Shown here in pieces: positions 11,620-22,000 of a DNA stretch of 64,000 nucleotides. The notes under the pieces were generated by a model, which was not told the DNA's origin, did no database searches, and saw only the letters and a list, made by a program, of their open reading frames with translations. Positions within the stretch are counted from its first letter, which is position 1; every line of letters begins with the position of its first letter. Source of the DNA: Hexactinellida sp. DTS-2022 (Eukaryota > Porifera > Hexactinellida); NCBI GenBank assembly GCA_028753945.1, contig JAPNXP010000014.1, positions 186,001 to 250,000 of the forward strand, in the 5' to 3' direction. The translations under genes and the position numbers were made by a program.

Positions 11620-13189
11620 AGTAAACAAATCATCCATTTTGTTGTTGTTGTTGCTAATTCGAATTAAATTCACATATTACTGTTTGTATTTGGGGTTGTT
11701 TACAGGAAAATATAAGTGTTGTTTGAATTTTCATAATAAACAACAAACATTTTGTGCATATTTGAAAGGAATATTGACATTATATTGTCTCAATTTAGTT
11801 AACAAACAAATAAATAAACAAAAATCACAAATAATTAATGTAAGATTTTTTGTATTGAAAGTTAATTTGAAAGTAAAATAATAAAAAAAGGCGTAAACTT
11901 AAAATTGACTCCTCCCAAATTGGAACTATACCTAACTTAGTTCCATTTAAGTACAAATTGTTAATTTGCAAATAGTAAGGGTTAGTTACACAACTTACTT
12001 ACATGTCAGGGTTCAAGGAATTCTGTTATCCAACATATAATTGCACTGTGACACAATTTACAAATGTCAGGTGCTTAGTTAACTGCAATGGCGACATTTT
12101 GAATCCTTATAGACTATAGTTCTAATGACATAATCAATAGCAAAATAATAATTGCCAGAATATGGTTCAAATTAGGTCCCATACATAAAACGCGCCTAAA
12201 ATTTTAGCGCCTGAATTTAAGCACCTAATAATTGTATTTTTTTATCGTCTTTCCAATTTGGCGGTAAACAAATCTCGATTTAAGTACTGTCTTTAAGATT
12301 TAATCGGGAAATTTGATTATACAAATCGTCATTTTACCCCCCTCAAGTGCTTATATGTTGTATAATACAGTCGACTCCGCTTAATAGAGTCACCTCGGGA
12401 CCAGGTTGCTTTGACCCGATTAAGCGGAGAAATCTATTAACCGATAATATTTTATGCTAAAATGTAATTCCGTCCTATAAATCCTGTGAAATTTTGACCC
12501 CATTAAGCAGAGAAATCTATTAACCGGTGGCTCTATTAAGCATTTATTCGCTATTATTAATGTAAACCCCTTAGGGGGCAATTATTTCATTTATTTGTGT
12601 AAATATGATACTGTTATCAGTTTCAATTCTGCTAAATAACAAAACGTTAACATTCCAACTAAGCATTACATCACCATGGCTACCATATGTAATACGTAAT
12701 ATTTCAGATAAAACTGTTTTTATAAAGAATGCATTATAAGCAGTATTTACAAATATATTATCATTGTGAGATTACGTTAAATATACGTTATTTGGTGACA
12801 CAATTTGGACACAATCACAGAATTAAAACTGGCATTGAAATTGGACCACAATTAGTGTAACAATAGACTAATACAATACTGTAATATACAGTTAGTTGAT
12901 GTTAATAAATTATAGGAATCAGGGTTAGTAAACAACAACAACAATAACCACAACAAGTAAGTAAACAAATAAGTTATATATCAAACATTGTCTTATAAAT
13001 GCAATATTTAATGGCTGCTAATTTTAAGAATTCTGCCATTAAAGGAGACATAGTAATTGGAACGGAAATTATATTCTGTAATCAAATTGCATTCTTTGTT
13101 GTTTATTCAAGTTATTGCTTATGTTTGTTGTTTATTCATGTTTGTTGTATATTCAAGTTTATTGCATTTGTTTGTTTGTGTTTATATTC

Positions 13190-13420
13190 AAGCTTATTTC
13201 ATTTGTTTGTTGTTTATTATTCAAGTTAATTGCATTTGTTTGTTGTTTATTCAAGTTAATTGCATTTGTTTGTTGTTTATTCAAGTTAATTGCATTTGTT
13301 TGTTGTTTATTCAAGTTTATTGCATTTGTTTGTTGTTTATTCAAGTTTATTGCATTTGTTTGATTGTTGTTTATATTCAAGCTTATTTCATTTGTTTGTT
13401 GTTTATTATTCAATTTACTA
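13190..13420. repeat. 30-bp minisatellite
   Basis: About six tandem units built on TGCATTTGTTTGTTGTTTAT followed by TCAAGTTAAT. Two consecutive units at 13261-13320 differ by a single base. Confidence 0.85.
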
Positions 13421-13483
13421 TAGTTTATTTACTGTTGTAGTTGTTGTTATTTTTGTTTACTAAAATTTTATGTACTAGTTGTG

Positions 13484-13800
13484 TACTCTAGTCTGTTTAC
13501 TAGTTGTTTACTAGTCTATTCACATATTATTGTTTACTCTATTCTGTTTACTAGTTGTTTACTAGTCTATTCACATATTATTGTTTACTCTATTCTGTTT
13601 ACTAGTTGTTTACTAGTCTATTCACATATTATTGTTTACTCTAGTCTGTTTACTAGTTGTTTACTAGTCTATTCACATATTATTGTTTACTCTATTCTGT
13701 TTACTTGTTGTTGTTTACTCTCTCTGTTTACTCTATTCTGTTTACTTCTTGTTGTTTACTCTAGTTGTTTACTCTATTCTGTTTACTTGTTGTTGTTTAC
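13484..13800. repeat. 51-bp minisatellite upstream of TBC1D13
   Basis: Four to five units with the core CTGTTTACTAGTTGTTTACT then AGTCTATTCACATATTATTG, decaying into shorter TTTACTC repeats. It ends 25 bp before the TBC1D13 start codon, so it may lie in a promoter or 5' intron. Confidence 0.8.
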
Positions 13801-13823
13801 TCTCTCTGTTTACCAGTTACAGC

Positions 13824-15404
13824 ATGAGCAACAAGCCCGGTGCTTCCTTCAACAAGCATCCGGTGTCGGCTGTACAGACAGTCCTATCGGAACCGGAAGT
13901 GGAACTGAAACTACTCAACAACATATGTTTCACTTCCGGTATAGAGGGACAGGAGAACAGGAGTCTGGCCTGGAAACTGATGCTGGGGTACCTCCCGCCC
14001 AATAAGGGGGCCTGGGAAGAGAAGGTGTGAAAATATGTATAATAGGAACTACAGTAGACTCTGTTAAAATATAGTAAAACCTTCATAAAGTGAAAACCCT
14101 GGGGACCAGCCAAAATGTTCATAACGTTTGCCTAAAGCAATGGGAAAATTTTGGGACCGAGAAAAAGTGTTCACTTTTGGAGGTTTTACTGTATGAATAT
14201 ACAGTAGACTCTCGTTAATAGAAACACGGATAAGGGAAATATCGGTTAAGGAGTACAAGGTTTAATTCCCCTAGCCTATACAAATGCATGCAAGTGACTC
14301 CGGTTAATACGAATTCCGGATAATACGAACATATAAGACGGTCCCCTGGTGTTCCTATAACAGAGCTACTGTATAATTTAACGTGTTAATCTATTCTATT
14401 TTTAGCTACAAGTTTCCCGGAAATGCTACTGGTCGTTTGTCCAGGACCTGGTTATAAACCCAGGCATAATACAAGCTCCAGGGGACCATCCCCTTAGTCA
14501 GGACACTGCTTCCAATTGGAAATGCTTTTTCGAGGAAAACAAAGTTCTGCAACAGATTAACTTTGACACTCGTAGGTTGTACCCGGATATTTCATTCTTT
14601 CAGCTAAAAACAGAATTCCCGTGTATAATAGAAGGAATCGGTAAGTTGAGGGAAAGAGTCGAAAGTGACGTAGTTATGACACAAGAAGTTTGGGAATCAA
14701 GGAAAGGTATACAAAACGTGTTAAAACCGAAGAATTTCGATTTATTCAAATCAATTTCGAAGGATGAAAAGGCTAACGAGGCACATTGGGAAGTTGTCGA
14801 GAGAATTCTATTTATTTACGCAAAGATAAATAAGGGCATCGGGTATGTACAAGGGATGAATGAAATAATCGGTCCCATTTATTACGTGTTTGGAAATGAT
14901 CCAAATATTGAATGGCGAGGTCATTCCGAAGCGGACACATTTTTCTGTTTCACAAATCTCATGTCGGAAATAGGTGACAACTTCTGTAAATCAATGGACA
15001 ACACACAATATGGAATACAAGCCATGATGAGTAAACTAATGGCGACACTTAATAGAGGCGATCCAGAGCTTTATAAGAACCTAATCGATAAAAATATTGA
15101 TCCGCATTACTTTAGCTTTCGATGGATAACCTTATTACTTTCACAGGAATTTTTCCTTCCGGATTTAATAGAGTTATGGGATCACTTGTTTTCGGATGAA
15201 AACAGGTTTGAATTCCTTTACGATATTTGTTGCGCTATGTTGATGCTGCAAAGAAATGCATTATTGGAGGCTGATTTTGCAAATACAATAAAGTTGTTGC
15301 AACATTATCCCGATACTCCAGTTCCTAAAATAGTTCGTACTGGCATAGAGTTTAGAGAGTGTTTGAAAAGTAGGAAGAGAAAGAAATCTAGTCGTAGTTC
15401 CTGA
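13824..15404 (+). CDS. TBC1D13: TBC1 domain family member 13-like Rab GTPase-activating protein
   Basis: Two exons, 13824-14024 and 14406-15404 (phase-0 intron, GT-AG), give 399 aa, close to the roughly 400 aa known for TBC1D13. TBC proteins stimulate GTP hydrolysis by Rab GTPases in membrane traffic; mammalian TBC1D13 has been linked to Rab35. The arginine-finger region is visible as NFDTRRLYPDISFFQ near residue 120 and the glutamine finger as GYVQGMNE. The C-terminus is short and basic (SRKRKKSSRSS). The start ATG lies one base after TTACAG, so an upstream leader splice is possible. The intron carries one P6 and one P2 element. Nearest downstream gene is the convergent MAP2K. Confidence 0.92.
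14073..14191. mobile_element. P6 MITE inside a P2-like remnant
   Basis: AGTAAAACCTTCATAAAGTG ... CTTTTGGAGGTTTTACTG. It carries two GGGACC words. Left flank 14052-14070 is a P2 start (CAGTAGACTCTGTTAAAATA). Confidence 0.6.
14202..14371. mobile_element. P2 MITE
   Basis: Starts CAGTAGACTCTCGTTAATAG and ends AACAGAGCTACTG with TA flanks. It includes CCTAGCCTATACAAATGCAT and AATACGAATTCCGG, common to the longer P2 copies. Confidence 0.7.
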
Positions 15405-15883
15405 TTGGTTGTTGTTGTTGTTGTTTGTTTGTTTTGTAAATTGTTTATTTTTGTACTTGCAATTTGTTTATTTATTCGTGTATTTGATTGTTTATTTGTG
15501 TGTTTGTATATTTGTTTGTTTGTAATTTAGCTAGTATGTTGTTGTTTTTAATTTGTTCATATTGTATCTACAACTGATTAATGTATCATATATTGCATAA
15601 TCTGATTTCATTTCAGCAACACAAACGACACAATTTAACACCTTAAGTCGCACACAAATTACGACACGATTACATTAAATTAAAAATTAACTATTTGTAA
15701 GTAATCCCCCAGACAATTATATGATGCCATACAGTGTTTTATAAATAATGAAGTTAGTTCCATATTCACAATATCTCGTTTCACTGGATCTCCCTACATC
15801 ACAAATACTACAACATAAAATGAGAATAACTATCGACGTATATTTACCCAAAGGACTGTATCATTAAAATTGAATTTAAAGCA

Positions 15884-16039
15884 CAGTCAACTCTCGTTAT
15901 AACGAAGTGCTTGGGACCTAGAAATTCCTTCGTTATAAGCGGATAACAATAATGCAATTAGTACTCTGGGGAAATTTTCATTACGTTATAAGCGGTTATT
16001 TCGTTATTATATCTGACTTGGTTATAACAGAGTTTACTG
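15884..16039. mobile_element. P4 MITE
   Basis: CAGTCAACTCTCGTTATAAC ... AACAGAGTTTACTG. Internal GTGCTTGGGACC. Confidence 0.6.
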
Positions 16040-16084
16040 TAATTAAATAATACATTGTTTATTATTCAGTTTAGAATGACTATA

Positions 16085-17298
16085 CAGTAGATACCGGATA
16101 TAAGAACATGCCGGTTATAAGAACATGATATGCAGTTCCCGACGATGTGCTTATAACCGATATCCACTGTACAGTAGAACACACACAACACATAGCGACA
16201 CAATAATACAGTTCACAAATAGGAGATATGTAGCAGGTGATAACACTTGTCAAATGGAATGCATTCATAAGACAGTGGATGAAATCACAGTTTGTGGAAT
16301 AGTAAAGTTCCTGCTTAAACCATTAGCTGTATTCAATTAATATTAATTTGAAACTAAGGATAACTATAGTTCCAGTTTGCTTACACTGAATAGAGAGTGG
16401 CTTATGTCACAATATTCATTTGTGCCAATAGCGACACAAAGCAGCCATTATTCAGGACACAATTCCAACAGGTAAGTTTCAAAGGAGGAATGTGTCGGCA
16501 TATAGCGACACATTTGTGCCAATAGCGACACAAATTAGCCATTATTCAGGATAACTCCCAATCGATTCACTAGCGACAGAAATAGAAATGGGAATGTGAA
16601 TCCTTGGAGAATGGCGCATAAAATCCTCTAATAATAGCAACAAATAATCGAAAAGGACACTAATTTGAATAGCAGTTTGGTAACCAGGATTTATTTATAA
16701 CTGGCGCCTGTTATAAAATATACAAAGTAAATTACACTTTTAAGAAAGAACTATAATTCGAACTGGCAAATTTTAATCACTTAGGAAATACGCTGTCGGC
16801 ACAGGTATAATTTTAGATTTTGTCTAAAATTACAACACATACAAATTCAAGCAAAACTTTCGCAGTTTCCGCAAAATACATTTGTACCAATTTAGGTTAT
16901 AGTTCCGTATACCCGACACTTTGAAACTTACCTGTTGGAATTGTGTCCTGAATAATGGCTGCTTTGTGTCGCTATTGGCACAAATGAATATTGTGGCATA
17001 AGCCACTCTCTATTCAGTGTAAGTAAACTGGAACTATAGTTATCCTTAGTTCCAAATTAACATTAATTGAATACAGCTAATGATTTAAGCAGGAACTCAA
17101 CTATTCCACAAACTGTGATTTAATCCACTGTCTTATGAATGCATTCCATTTGACAAGTGCTATCACCTGCTAGATATCTCCTATTTGTGAACTGTATTAT
17201 TGTGTCGCTATGTGTTGTGTGTGTTCTACTGTACAGTGGATATCGGTTATAAGAACATCGTCGGGAACTGCATATAATGTTCTTATAACTATCTACTG
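16085..17298. mobile_element. 1.2-kb foldback element with P3 ends
   Basis: Two long inverted arms, about 16085-16500 and 16907-17298, surround a spacer of roughly 400 bp. The arms match almost throughout, for example GGACACAATTCCAACAGGTA on the left and its reverse complement near 16931-16950. Each arm ends in a P3 MITE, and TA flanks both outer ends. The spacer repeats part of the arm (TTTGTGCCAATAGCGACACA). A transcript would fold into a long hairpin. Confidence 0.8.
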
Positions 17299-17746
17299 TA
17301 TAGTCCCTCTAAACTGAATCACAAACTATGAATTATTTAATTACAGTAAACTTCCGTTATACCAAAGTCGGATATAATGAAATAACCGCTTATAACGCAA
17401 TAGACATTTCCCCCAGAGCACTAAATGCATTAATTGTTAAATATCTTAGTTAGTTACTTAGTTAGATAGTTAGTTAGTTAGTTAGTTAGTTACTTACTTA
17501 GTTAGTTTATTTAGTTGTTAGTTGCTTGTTTGTTTACATCTACAACAATTAGTTTTTGTTTACACATTATTTACTGGCCGGAAATACCATAAAAGGTGCG
17601 AAAATATGAATATTTATCCCAAAGTTAAAATAAACATAATTGGTAGAACCTGAGATATAAACTCCAAACACGTAAAAAGATTTCACCACACAAACAATCC
17701 AACCACTTTAACACCAAACATTCCATACTACCACTTTGGTAACCAA

Positions 17747-19258
17747 TCAGTCAGCTCCATGTTGCGACACATTAATCACCCATTTTGCCATATCTACTTT
17801 GGGATCTGTGGTTATGAAAATGTGCTCCATTAACCCCTCAACATGCGCTCGTTTGTCAGGGTCCCTTTTAAGACAACAATCTACAAATTCGCATAATTCA
17901 TAAGAAAAGTATTCTTGAGGCATTGTAGGTGGTTCCTCCATTGCGACATATTGTAGCATTTCGAAAGGTGCCATTATAGGGTGGTCCAAGTGGTTAGGTG
18001 GCAGAGGTGTTTGTTCGTCGCTTCCTGCAGGTGGCAGTGCCATAGAAGTGGAGATTTGGTGGTTGGTAAGTGGCGGAATTGGATAGTTCCCAATCGCCAT
18101 TTCTATTAAAGATATTCCCAAACTCCATAGGTCACTCTTTAATGAATAGTCGGATCCTAAAGCACAGTATTTGATTGGGTAAATAGGTGTCAAATACAGT
18201 GACTCCGCTTAATAGAGTCACCTCGGGACCAGGTTACTTTGACCCGATTAAGCGGAGAAATCTATTAACCGAAAATATTTTAAGCCAAAATGTAATTCCG
18301 TCCTATAAATCCTGTGAAATTTTGACCCGATTAAGCGGAGGAATCTATTAACCGGTGGCTCTATTAAGCAGAGTCGACTGTATATATATATTTAATACTC
18401 TGATTAAAAAGGTGTCAAAATATGTATAATCTCACCCTTGAGTCTCTCAGGAGCCATATATGAACGTGTGCCCACAAATGAGTTAGCAACACCTTTCGTG
18501 TCGAGGAGCTTCTTACTGACTCCAAAGTCACACAGCTTAACTTCTCCCAGGGAGTTAATAAGAATGTTAGAAGGCTTCACGTCTCTACAAATGTAAATTG
18601 GAAATAACTTCCGGAACCAAACTTTATATGTACAGTCAGGTCTGCTTATTGTGAACTTTATATTATGAACAAGCCCTATGGTCCCAATTAACAACTTACA
18701 TAGGGTTTGTATTAAGTTGAGTTCGCTTATTATAAAGTCTCTATATTATGAACACAATTTTTGGTCCCTTGAACGTTCATAATATAAAAACCTGACTGTA
18801 TTATACTCTCGTTAATAGGAACACAAATATCGGTTAAGGAGTACAAGGTTAATTCCCCTAGCCTATACAAATGCATGCAAGTGACTCCGGTTAATACGAA
18901 TTCCTGATAATACGAATTCCTGATAATACGAACATATTAAGACGGTCCCCTGGTGTTCCTATTAACAGAGTCTACTGTATGTACCTGTGTAGAATGTTTA
19001 GTTCTCTAAACAGATAGTAGAGTCCTTGTAGCACTGCTCTCGTTATAACCGCTATAACGTCCTCCTTTATACGACCCCAGTGTCTGTAAACAACAATAAT
19101 AACAACAACAACAACAATAAACAAACAAATACACCAAAAATAATACAACAACAAACATACAAACAAACAACAACAAACACAAATACACCAAAAATAATAC
19201 AACAACACAACAAACAAATACAACAACACCAAACAAACAAATAAACAAATACAACAAC

Positions 19259-19299
<41 letters not shown>

Positions 19300-21639
19300 C
19301 ACCTTATAACTTGATCTAGACTCCCTCCATCCATGAATTCCATACATATTTCCAGATCCATGTTATAGCAGAACGACCCGAAGAACCCTACTATGTACGG
19401 AGAGCTGCAATCATGCAACACGTGTAGTTCCGATAGAATGGCATTCCTTTGTGCCTCTTTGATCTCCAGCTTTATAGTCTTGCAGGCCATTATCACACCC
19501 GAGGGAATGTGTCGCTTCTTGGACACATTTCCACTGTTCCCAAACCCCAGTTCCTAAACGCAGTTTATAAGGTAAAGCAGTGTCGTGACCTACGTTATAA
19601 TAAGCCTATTCAGTGTTATCAAAATGTGGACTATGGATACTTTCGAAGGCCATTGTAAAATAGAGGGTACTTCACTTATTCGTCACATTGCCACTGTTTC
19701 CAAACCCTAGTTCCTAACGCAATGTATAAGGTAAAGCTGTGAAATGTGTGTGTTAATGATTATGGGAATTATTGGGATTTAATTATTTGCATGGAAATAA
19801 AGTAAGAATAAACCGATTGAAAATAAATCAAAATTGTCTAAAAAATCTAAAATTAAGCTGTGCCGACAGCATATCCTTTTAAAAGAAATAACGTTGGCAC
19901 AGCTGCAATTTTAGATTTTTCTTACTATTTTATCTGAAAAGAAATGGTTAGAAGAACCGGTTTCAACCGTACTATTAAATTTCACTCAATATAAAGTGCC
20001 TTCAATTGCATGCTGTCGCCACAGCTGTAATTTTAGATTTTTCGTATTATTTTATCCGAAAAGAAATGGTTTAAATAACCTGTTTCAACTGTACTGTTAA
20101 TGTCACTCAATATATAGTGCCTTAAAAGGACATGCTGTAGGCACAGCTGTAATTTTAGATTTTTCGTACTATTTATCTAAAAGAAATGATTTTAAAAACC
20201 TGTTTGACATGCTATCGGCACAGCTGTAGTTTTAGATTTTTCCTACTATTTATCTCAAAAGAAATGGTTAGAAAAAACCGGTTTCGACTGTACTACTGTC
20301 GAGTGGCAGCCTATAAAGTGGCACTGCCACTTAACACCTTGAGACATACCTTCTGTTTCTCTAGATCGCTAATACACAACTCTCCACATTTCAGAATGGA
20401 CCCTTTATCGTCGAGGAACTTCTTAATAGCCGCCTTATGTTCCTCACTTATATCCTCTAACTTAGTTTCCGTGGCTCGTATTTGCACCAACTCCTGCAGC
20501 TGCTCCCGAGTGTAAAGTTTGCTCTGTCGCTTCTGCATAGCTTGGAGAGGCGGCTTCCTCATGGAGGGCTCGTTAAGAGGCACAGGTCCACCTGAATGGG
20601 TATATATATATCAGGGTGTGATACAGAGGGGCGCCCTGGGATTTCCCCCCCCCCCCAAGGAAAGATGCCCCCATCCCAGGAATTGTCTTAATTTTGGCCT
20701 ATGCATGTATAGTATATGCTGCTCCTTTATCCAAGGGAACAGTCTGTTTCTAGGAAAGTTTCCCCCCCAGGAAAATTTCTGTATCAAACCCTAGTACCCT
20801 GTATATATAACTACATTCCTAACTAGGGAGCCGTTGTCAACCTGGGAACTGGTTGTATATACAGTAGAGCTTCGTTAGTAGGAACACCAGGGGTCCGTTA
20901 AAATTTGTTCGCTTATCCGGAATTCGTATTAATGATTGTCATTTGTATTGAAAAGGCTTTGAAGGGGACTGAAATAATGTTCGTATTAACTATACTGTAT
21001 ATAGTGCCACAATAAATGAATAATGTATATTAATAGTATACCAGCTATTTATTTATTCAATTTATTTCTCCCCAATAGAAAAATGTGTCTCCTGGTGGCA
21101 CATAAAGTGGCACGTAAAGTGGCACAGTCCAACTAACCTAGATTTAGTGTCGGTTTGAAATTCCTTCTTCCAGAAGAGGTTACGGTTGTCGGGGAAGTGA
21201 AAACAGGAACTGAGTCATTCATTGCTACTTTGGAACTAGCGGAGGAGTTGGTTCCATATTGCTTTATGCCCGAGTAGTAGGGATGGGAGGGCGACACCTT
21301 AGAAGGCTGCTCTGATTTGGAACCGGAACTGGAACTGGAACTATACTTGGGTGAGGTTCCAATTTGAATATTATCCATCTTAAGTGTGATAGAAGTGGCA
21401 GAAAGTGGCGTGGTGGCCTGCGACACTCTGGGACTGGTGTTTGTATTTGGAACTATGAGAGGTGTTAGTGTCAGTGGAGGAGGTCGCTTCGCATCCAGGA
21501 TACGCTTGGGAGGGTCTGGAATGTAGTCGTCATGGAAACCGAAGGAATGTGGAGTTGGAGATGTTTCGGGCGGGGAATTAGAGGAAACACTTGAAGTAAT
21601 GTTAACTTTAGTCGCTCTGTGCGAATCTAGATTTGCCAT
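17747..21639 (-). CDS. MAP2K: MEK1/2-like MAP kinase kinase
   Basis: Dual-specificity kinase of the Ras-Raf-MEK-ERK type. Exons: 21639-21138, 20591-20350, 19553-19303, 19083-18985, 18584-18436, 18156-17747. All are GT-AG and in phase, 550 aa. Residues 1-150 are a Ser/Pro-rich extension not found in vertebrate MEKs, followed by a docking-like site, R158-R159...KPTLNL. The P-loop is GFGNSGNV (251-258), catalytic Lys is K273, then HRDVKPSN (364-371), DFG (384-386) and [16 protein letters not shown] Pro-rich insert before the last helices, as in MEK1/2, separates it from MKK3/4/6/7. The activation loop is two residues longer than in vertebrate MEK, with Thr near the usual first Ser. The ATG lies four bases after TTAG. 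Confidence 0.92.
18197..18380. mobile_element. P1 MITE in MAP2K intron 5
   Basis: Near-complete copy, CAGTGACTCCGCTTAATAGA to CAGAGTCGACTG, TA flanks. It lies just inside the intron before the last exon. Confidence 0.75.
18633..18976. mobile_element. Adjacent P5 and P2 MITEs in MAP2K intron 4
   Basis: P5 occupies 18633-18798 (CAGTCAGGTCTGCTTATTGT ... CCTGACTG). P2 occupies 18801-18976 and has lost its first bases (CTCTCGTTAATAGGAACACA ... AGAGTCTACTG). Together they fill most of the intron. Confidence 0.7.
19088..19302. repeat. CAA microsatellite filling MAP2K intron 3
   Basis: The whole intron is (CAA)n, AAAC and related repeats on the + strand, so (TTG)n in the transcript. The poly-Val/Cys/Leu frames here are intronic artefacts. 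Confidence 0.9.
19660..19745 (-). other. Second partial copy of the MAP2K P-loop exon start
   Basis: About 65 bp repeat the acceptor and first codons of the P-loop exon (true copy 19520-19580). Read on the minus strand after AG it encodes [11 protein letters not shown] and then a stop shortly after. Relative to the true exon there are three synonymous changes and one Ser-to-Thr change. It looks like a truncated tandem duplicate of an exon edge inside intron 2. Confidence 0.7.
19840..20245. repeat. Cluster of 'TCTAAAATTACAGCTG' palindromic repeats
   Basis: Several copies of AAAATCTAAAATTACAGCTG followed by TGCCGACAGCAT, in both orientations, each arm facing a partner. 19840-19923 is one complete inverted pair. 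The family recurs at 16785-16835, 47827-48192 and 55690-55829. Confidence 0.6.
20862..20996. mobile_element. P2 MITE in MAP2K intron 1
   Basis: CAGTAGAGCTTCGTTAGTAG ... ATGTTCGTATTAACTATACTG, TA flanks. Confidence 0.6.
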
Positions 21640-22000
21640 ACAGCTAACAAACAAGTAAACAACAACAACAATGAGTAAACAACAACACGAGTAAACAACA
21701 ACACAATAATACGTAAACAACAATAATAACTAAACAACACAACAATTAGTAAACAACACAAATTACATAAACAACACCAATAAGTGTCAATAAAGTGAAC
21801 ACAACAACAACAACAATAAGTAAACTATCCGACATCTTAATATGGAACTAAGAATTGATTAGATCCATATAGTAACAAGAACACATATATATCATATATA
21901 ATTAACCCAGTGAAATATGTGAAAATAGCATTAATATATTAATAAGTTAATTAACAGAAATGAGAGTTTGAATAAAAAGTGAACAAACAAACCATGGATA

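Larger units (their letters stand above)
11620..13823. other. Intergenic region with repeats before TBC1D13
   Basis: No gene seen. It holds a 3'-truncated P1 copy (12368-12540, opening CAGTCGACTCCGCTTAATAG but lacking its right end) and two minisatellites (13190-13420, 13484-13800). Confidence 0.6.
15405..17746. other. Convergent intergenic region
   Basis: Between the 3' ends of TBC1D13 and the MAP2K gene. It contains TTTG-rich sequence, a P4 element (15884-16039), the foldback described next, a partial P4 (17344-17445) and a short TTAG microsatellite (17450-17515). No gene seen. Confidence 0.6.

Noticed and set aside
16080-16340. Two short frames at 16080-16340
   Set aside because: They lie in the P3 end and arm of the 1.2-kb foldback and have no gene-like features.
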